Source of the DNA: an uncultured Stomatobaculum sp.
GTDB lineage: Bacteria > Bacillota > Clostridia > Lachnospirales > Lachnospiraceae
DNA length: 7,483 bases
NCBI GenBank assembly: GCA_938010625.1
Contig: CALLVJ010000325.1
Location: 1 to 7,483, forward strand
Direction: 5' to 3'
Shown: one piece after another, positions 5,438 to 7,483 of the stretch
Layout of the letters: the number at the start of each line of letters is the position of its first letter
Position numbering within the stretch: the first letter of the stretch is position 1
Translations under genes and position numbers: made by a program
Notes under the pieces: model-generated
Database searches by the model: none
What the model was told of the DNA's origin: nothing
Seen by the model: only the letters and a program-made list of their open reading frames with translations

Positions 5438-7483
5438 ATGGATACATTTAACAATACCACCAAGGTTGTCAAAGATGATCTTGAACGGAAAATTAAATCC
5501 GGCAGCAGGATATCTATTGCGGCGGCATGTTTCTCAATCTATGCTTATCAGGCACTGAAGAATGAGTTGGAGGATTGTGATGAGTTTCGCTTTATCTTCA
5601 CATCTCCAACTTTTGTTGCGGAAAAAACGCCAAAGGAGCGCCGGGAGTTCTATATTCCTCGCCTGAATCGTGAGAAGAGTCTTTATGGTACAGAGTTTGA
5701 GGTCCGCCTTAGAAATGAGCTGAAACAGAAGGCTGTGGCGAAAGAATGTGCAGACTGGATGCGCAGGAAGGCTCAGTTTCGTACCAACACCACCCGGGAA
5801 GGCATGAACAATTTCATGGTTGTGGAGAATCCGGAAGATACCTATACGTATATGCCGATGAATTCATTCACAGCTGTGGACCTTGGCTGTGAGCGTGGAA
5901 ATAACATCAGTAACATGGTCACCCGATTCGAGAATCCGGCAAGCAGAGAGTTCCTGAATCTTTTTGAAACGGTCTGGCAGGACAAGGAGAAGCTGACGGA
6001 TGTTACCAATGAAGTCATCGATATGATCTCTACGGTCTATCAGGAGAATTCTCCTGAGCTGATCTACTTCATGACGCTCTACAACATCTTCAGTGAATTT
6101 CTCGATGACATCTCTGAAGACGTTCTGCCAAATGAGGCGACTGGCTTCAAAAACAGTGTGATCTGGAACAAGCTTTATAATTTCCAGAAGGACGCTGCCC
6201 TTGGCATCATCAACAAACTGGAGCAGTACAACGGCTGTATTCTCGCGGACAGCGTTGGTCTAGGTAAGACCTTTACAGCTCTTGCAGTGATCAAGTACTA
6301 CGAAGGACGGAATAAGAATGTCCTCGTACTTTGCCCGAAGAAGCTCTCTGAGAACTGGATGACCTACCGTGGAAATCTCGTGAACAATCCATTGGCCGCT
6401 GACCGTTTCCGTTATGATGTCCTTTATCACACGGATCTATCCAGAAACAGCGGAATGACCCCGATTGGCCTGCCTATCGATCGGATCAACTGGGGGAACT
6501 ATGACCTTGTCGTTATTGATGAGAGCCATAACTTCCGTAACGGCAATGGGACAAATACGCATGGCGGCGAGAAAGAAAACCGCTACATGCGCCTGATGAA
6601 TCGGGTGATCCGTCCGGGAGTTAAGACAAAGGTCCTTATGCTCTCTGCGACACCGGTCAATAACCGCTTCTATGACCTCAGGAATCAGCTGGCTCTTGCC
6701 TATGAGGGAAATCCAGAAGAAATCAACGACAAGCTGAATACGAAGTCGGACATTGATGCAATCTTCCGGCAGGCGCAGAGGGTCTACAACGCCTGGTGCA
6801 AGCTCCCAGAAAAAGAGCGGACGACCCAGAATCTTTTGTCCCAACTTGACTTCGATTTCTTTCTTTGAAGTGCTGGATGCTGTCACGATTGCCAGATCCC
6901 GCCATCATATACAGACCTACTATGACACAAAGGATATCGGGACCTTCCCGACAAGGAATAAACCGATTTCCTTATACCCCAAACTTACGGACAAGCCAGG
7001 TGCGATCAACTACAAGGAAGTCTATGAGTGCCTGTCTGATCTGAAGCTGACCATTTATACACCGACCCGGTTCATTCTTCCGAGTAAATTGTCGAAGTAC
7101 TTGTCAGAGGAGGAGACGGAGAATTTCAGAAAGGGCCGTGAAGCAGGTATTCAGCGATTGATGAATATCAACCTTCTGAAGCGAATGGAGAGCTCAGTTC
7201 ATTCCTTCCTGCTGACCGTGCAGCGGGTTTATCAGTATCTGTATGATACGGAGCAGATTATCGAAGATTTCAAGAGAGGCGGCAATGCTAACCTGAAGGA
7301 AATGACCGACCTCTCTGGGGAGACCGCTGACTTTGACGATGACGATCAGAATACAGATTTCTTCTCTGTAGGCAAGAAAGTGCAGATCGATTTGCGGGAT
7401 ATGGACTATGTCTCATGGGAGCGGGATATAAAGGCGGATATTGATACGCTTTCTGTTCTCATAAGCATGGTTGAAGATATCAC
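5438..7483 (+). pseudogene. SNF2-type DNA helicase with PLD-like N-terminus, frameshifted; right end beyond window
   Basis: This is a superfamily 2 helicase/translocase, probably acting on double-stranded DNA. Residues 1 to about 190 resemble a phospholipase D-like domain (ISIAAACFSIYAYQALKNEL; YMPMNSFTAVDLG; LFETVWQDKEKL), but I see no HxK(x4)D catalytic signature, so this part is probably non-catalytic. Motif I is DSVGLGKT with Lys277, motif II is DESH at residues 361-364 and motif III is SAT at 403-405. The first frame ends at TGA 6866-6868. The +1 frame continues from TTT 6864 as FEVLDAVTIARSRHHIQTYY to the window edge with no stop, at least 206 more codons. Removing one of two CTTT copies (6859-6866) restores FDFFEVLDAVTIARSR, the form I recall in homologs. 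ATG 5438 is the first start after an in-frame stop at 5429, but its ribosome site is weak. The pairing with a small regulator suggests a defence or DNA-processing cassette; downstream partners are not visible. Confidence 0.87.
6859..6868 (+). other. 4-base tandem duplication causing a frameshift at CTT TGA
   Basis: CTTT occurs twice in tandem (6859-6862 and 6863-6866), shifting the helicase frame by +1 and giving CTT TGA at 6863-6868. These are the slippery codon and stop of the RF2 (prfB) programmed +1 frameshift. The prfB site also needs an AGGGGG-like stimulator a few bases upstream, and the bases here (CTTCGATTTCTTT) are pyrimidine-rich, so efficient recoding is unlikely. Confidence 0.85.

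Noticed and set aside
6437..6886. A minus-strand open frame (149 codons) opposite the helicase
   Set aside because: It is antisense to conserved helicase motifs II and III and has no supported start or family.

Overview
The window is a mosaic of two unrelated bacteria. Positions 1 to about 806 carry the 3' part of a fumarate reductase flavoprotein gene (frdA). Its protein resembles gammaproteobacterial FrdA, and its codon use (many TTA, CGT and GGT codons) suggests Pasteurellaceae such as Haemophilus. Everything after about 807 looks like a Clostridia/Lachnospiraceae integrative conjugative or mobilizable element: CTT, GGA and CGG codons, AGGAGG-type ribosome binding sites and typical Firmicutes mobile-element families. 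The switch falls inside six codons, VAQSIA, that fit both FrdA and the N-terminus of topoisomerase III. An assembly or amplification chimera is the simplest explanation, although the join leaves a continuous 814-codon reading frame.

The mobile-element part reads left to right on the + strand. It holds a topB lacking its first codons and carrying an internal deletion (789-2748), a small DUF4316-like protein (2788-3132), a MobC relaxosome protein (3146-3484) and an HUH relaxase split by an internal deletion (3520-4742). A strong intrinsic terminator (4748-4791) closes this unit. A non-coding stretch of about 440 bases follows. It contains two inverted repeats that could be part of an origin of transfer, then a near-consensus promoter (5069-5097).

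That promoter leads into a second unit: a small Cro/CI-type regulator (5181-5402) and a large SNF2-type helicase with a degenerate PLD-like N-terminus (5438 to the right edge). This pair resembles the start of a regulated DNA-processing or phage-defence cassette carried as cargo. The partner genes, if any, lie beyond the window. The helicase frame is broken by a 4-base tandem duplication (CTTT twice) that creates CTT TGA, the same six bases as the RF2 (prfB) +1 frameshift site.

Three of the large genes after position 807 (topB, relaxase, helicase) are broken, and the topB and relaxase deletions each remove roughly 70-80 codons. Either this is a decaying element or the assembled sequence contains several artefacts. 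The frdA-topB join favours at least one artefact. I found no tRNA, rRNA, CRISPR array or insertion sequence.
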